Below are positions 63,401-64,000 of a DNA stretch of 64,000 bases, piece by piece. The notes under the pieces were generated by a model, which made no database searches, had not been told where the DNA came from, and saw nothing but the letters and a program-made list of their open reading frames with translations. Numbering within the stretch: the stretch's first letter is position 1; every line of letters begins with the position of its first letter. Location of the stretch: assembly GCA_956465555.1 (NCBI GenBank), contig OY101117.1, positions 1,860,001 to 1,924,000 on the forward strand, written 5' to 3'. A program made the position numbers and the translations under genes. The DNA comes from Nitzschia sp. pyKryTriq1. Its lineage: Eukaryota; Bacillariophyta; Bacillariophyceae; Bacillariales; Bacillariaceae.

Positions 63401-64000
63401 CGGGGAGCCTTGACGTATCATCGCTTCTTTGAGCTCATAACCTCAAGACGCAGTTTCCGTACGTCGTCCGGGAGAACCTCGCTCTACTCCTGATTCATTC
63501 GCTCCTTGCGCTGCTGTACTTGTACGGCAGCAACTCATACTTCGTTTCGATGGTTGTCATCTATCTCTCCGCCTTCTTGGCCCCTCTCGTAGAAGGCTTC
63601 GACTTTCTGTTTGGCCTTTTCAAGCTTTGTTTCTCTTGCATTTCGTGCCACACTTTTCATCGGGTTGCGGCTCCCATCGAAAACAGGGTTTATGGGTACG
63701 GAAGATGATGATTCCAATGACAAACCCACCGTACAGTACAGTACAGTACAGTACAGTACAGCACTACTGTAGAGTAGTGGTTCAGTACTGTACTGTTCCT
63801 ACTGGTAGACTGTCCAGTACTGCACCTTGTGGCGCACGCGCTAGTAACGTGTTTCGTGATGACGTGTGGAGTCTGTCCGTCGGCAGTAAGAGTTACATTC
63901 TCAGTAAGAGTTACACGGTAGCTCCAGATACCACATGTAACTCTCAGCGAGAACTGGCTGTACTGTATTCTAACACCCGCGTGCTTTTACGCGCGCAGCG
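63401..64000. repeat. Right edge: short repeats, possible exon fragment
   Basis: 63731-63763 is a (GTACA)n run. 63884-63897 and 63902-63915 are exact copies of CAGTAAGAGTTACA, and TGTAACTCTC at 63936 is the inverse. A minus-strand frame at 63535-63729 has protein-like content (NPMKSVARNARETKLEKAKQ) but only a late ATG at 63660. It could be one exon of a gene that extends beyond the window; I do not call it. Confidence 0.4.

Noticed and set aside
1-64000. tRNA, rRNA or snRNA genes
   Set aside because: I looked for T-arm and box-like words and found none that fold convincingly.

Overview
The window reads as nuclear DNA of a diatom, most likely a raphid pennate. The evidence is short spliceosomal GT-AG introns, heat-shock-factor genes, a class II trehalose-phosphate synthase, an OSCA-type channel, eIF4G, and at least six preproteins with a signal peptide ending in a diatom plastid (ASAFAP-like) motif around a Phe. 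A recurring Cys/His domain that I recall from diatoms (27015-28737) fits this. I cannot name the species. Splice models below were built by hand from GT-AG sites, reading phase and family alignment; nothing was computed.

Layout. 1-1111 (-): a heat-shock factor with two DNA-binding domains, running off the left edge. 2527-6716: two O-fucosyltransferase-like paralogs tail to tail. 7473-8269 (+): KEOPS subunit Pcc1 followed at once by a tiny two-exon ORF. 8846-13467: small conserved ORFs, a plastid-type tRNA-dihydrouridine synthase and a plastid membrane protein. 15268-17703: a predicted plastid repeat protein and a small acidic/Gly-rich protein. 17704-19770: a repeat island with a long palindrome, the remains of a Penelope-like retroelement, and a MITE with about 90-bp terminal inverted repeats whose arm recurs near 55.9 kb. 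20321-26722: an unknown repeat-motif protein, a tail-anchored protein, a plastid parvulin, a 500-bp foldback element and a plastid protein with a CRM-like end. 27015-36912: a Cys/His-domain protein, a CBM20-TPS-TPP protein with degenerate active sites, a small secretory-type protein and an SGNH-like Golgi protein. 36962-40956 (-): an eight-exon OSCA/TMEM63 channel. 42397-47421 (+): a 1,674-residue single-exon NRPS-like enzyme built like bacterial epsilon-poly-lysine synthetase. 47557-58064: a membrane protein, eIF4G, a predicted thylakoid protein, a coiled-coil membrane protein and a plastid Rossmann-like protein. 59625-62765 (-): a glutaredoxin-DUF4395-TDT/SLAC1-hemerythrin fusion.

The intergenic DNA is unusual. 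Nearly every gap carries palindromic blocks built on GTAC (GTACCGGTAC, GTACTGTAC, CGAGTAC, GGTACCTGGTACC), which are almost absent from exons; one block sits in an extra loop of the dihydrouridine synthase. The genes are not an operon or an obvious pathway cluster. The strongest candidates for undescribed biology are the four-module redox/anion-channel/hemerythrin protein, the Pls-like synthetase, the double-domain HSF and the GTAC palindrome system.
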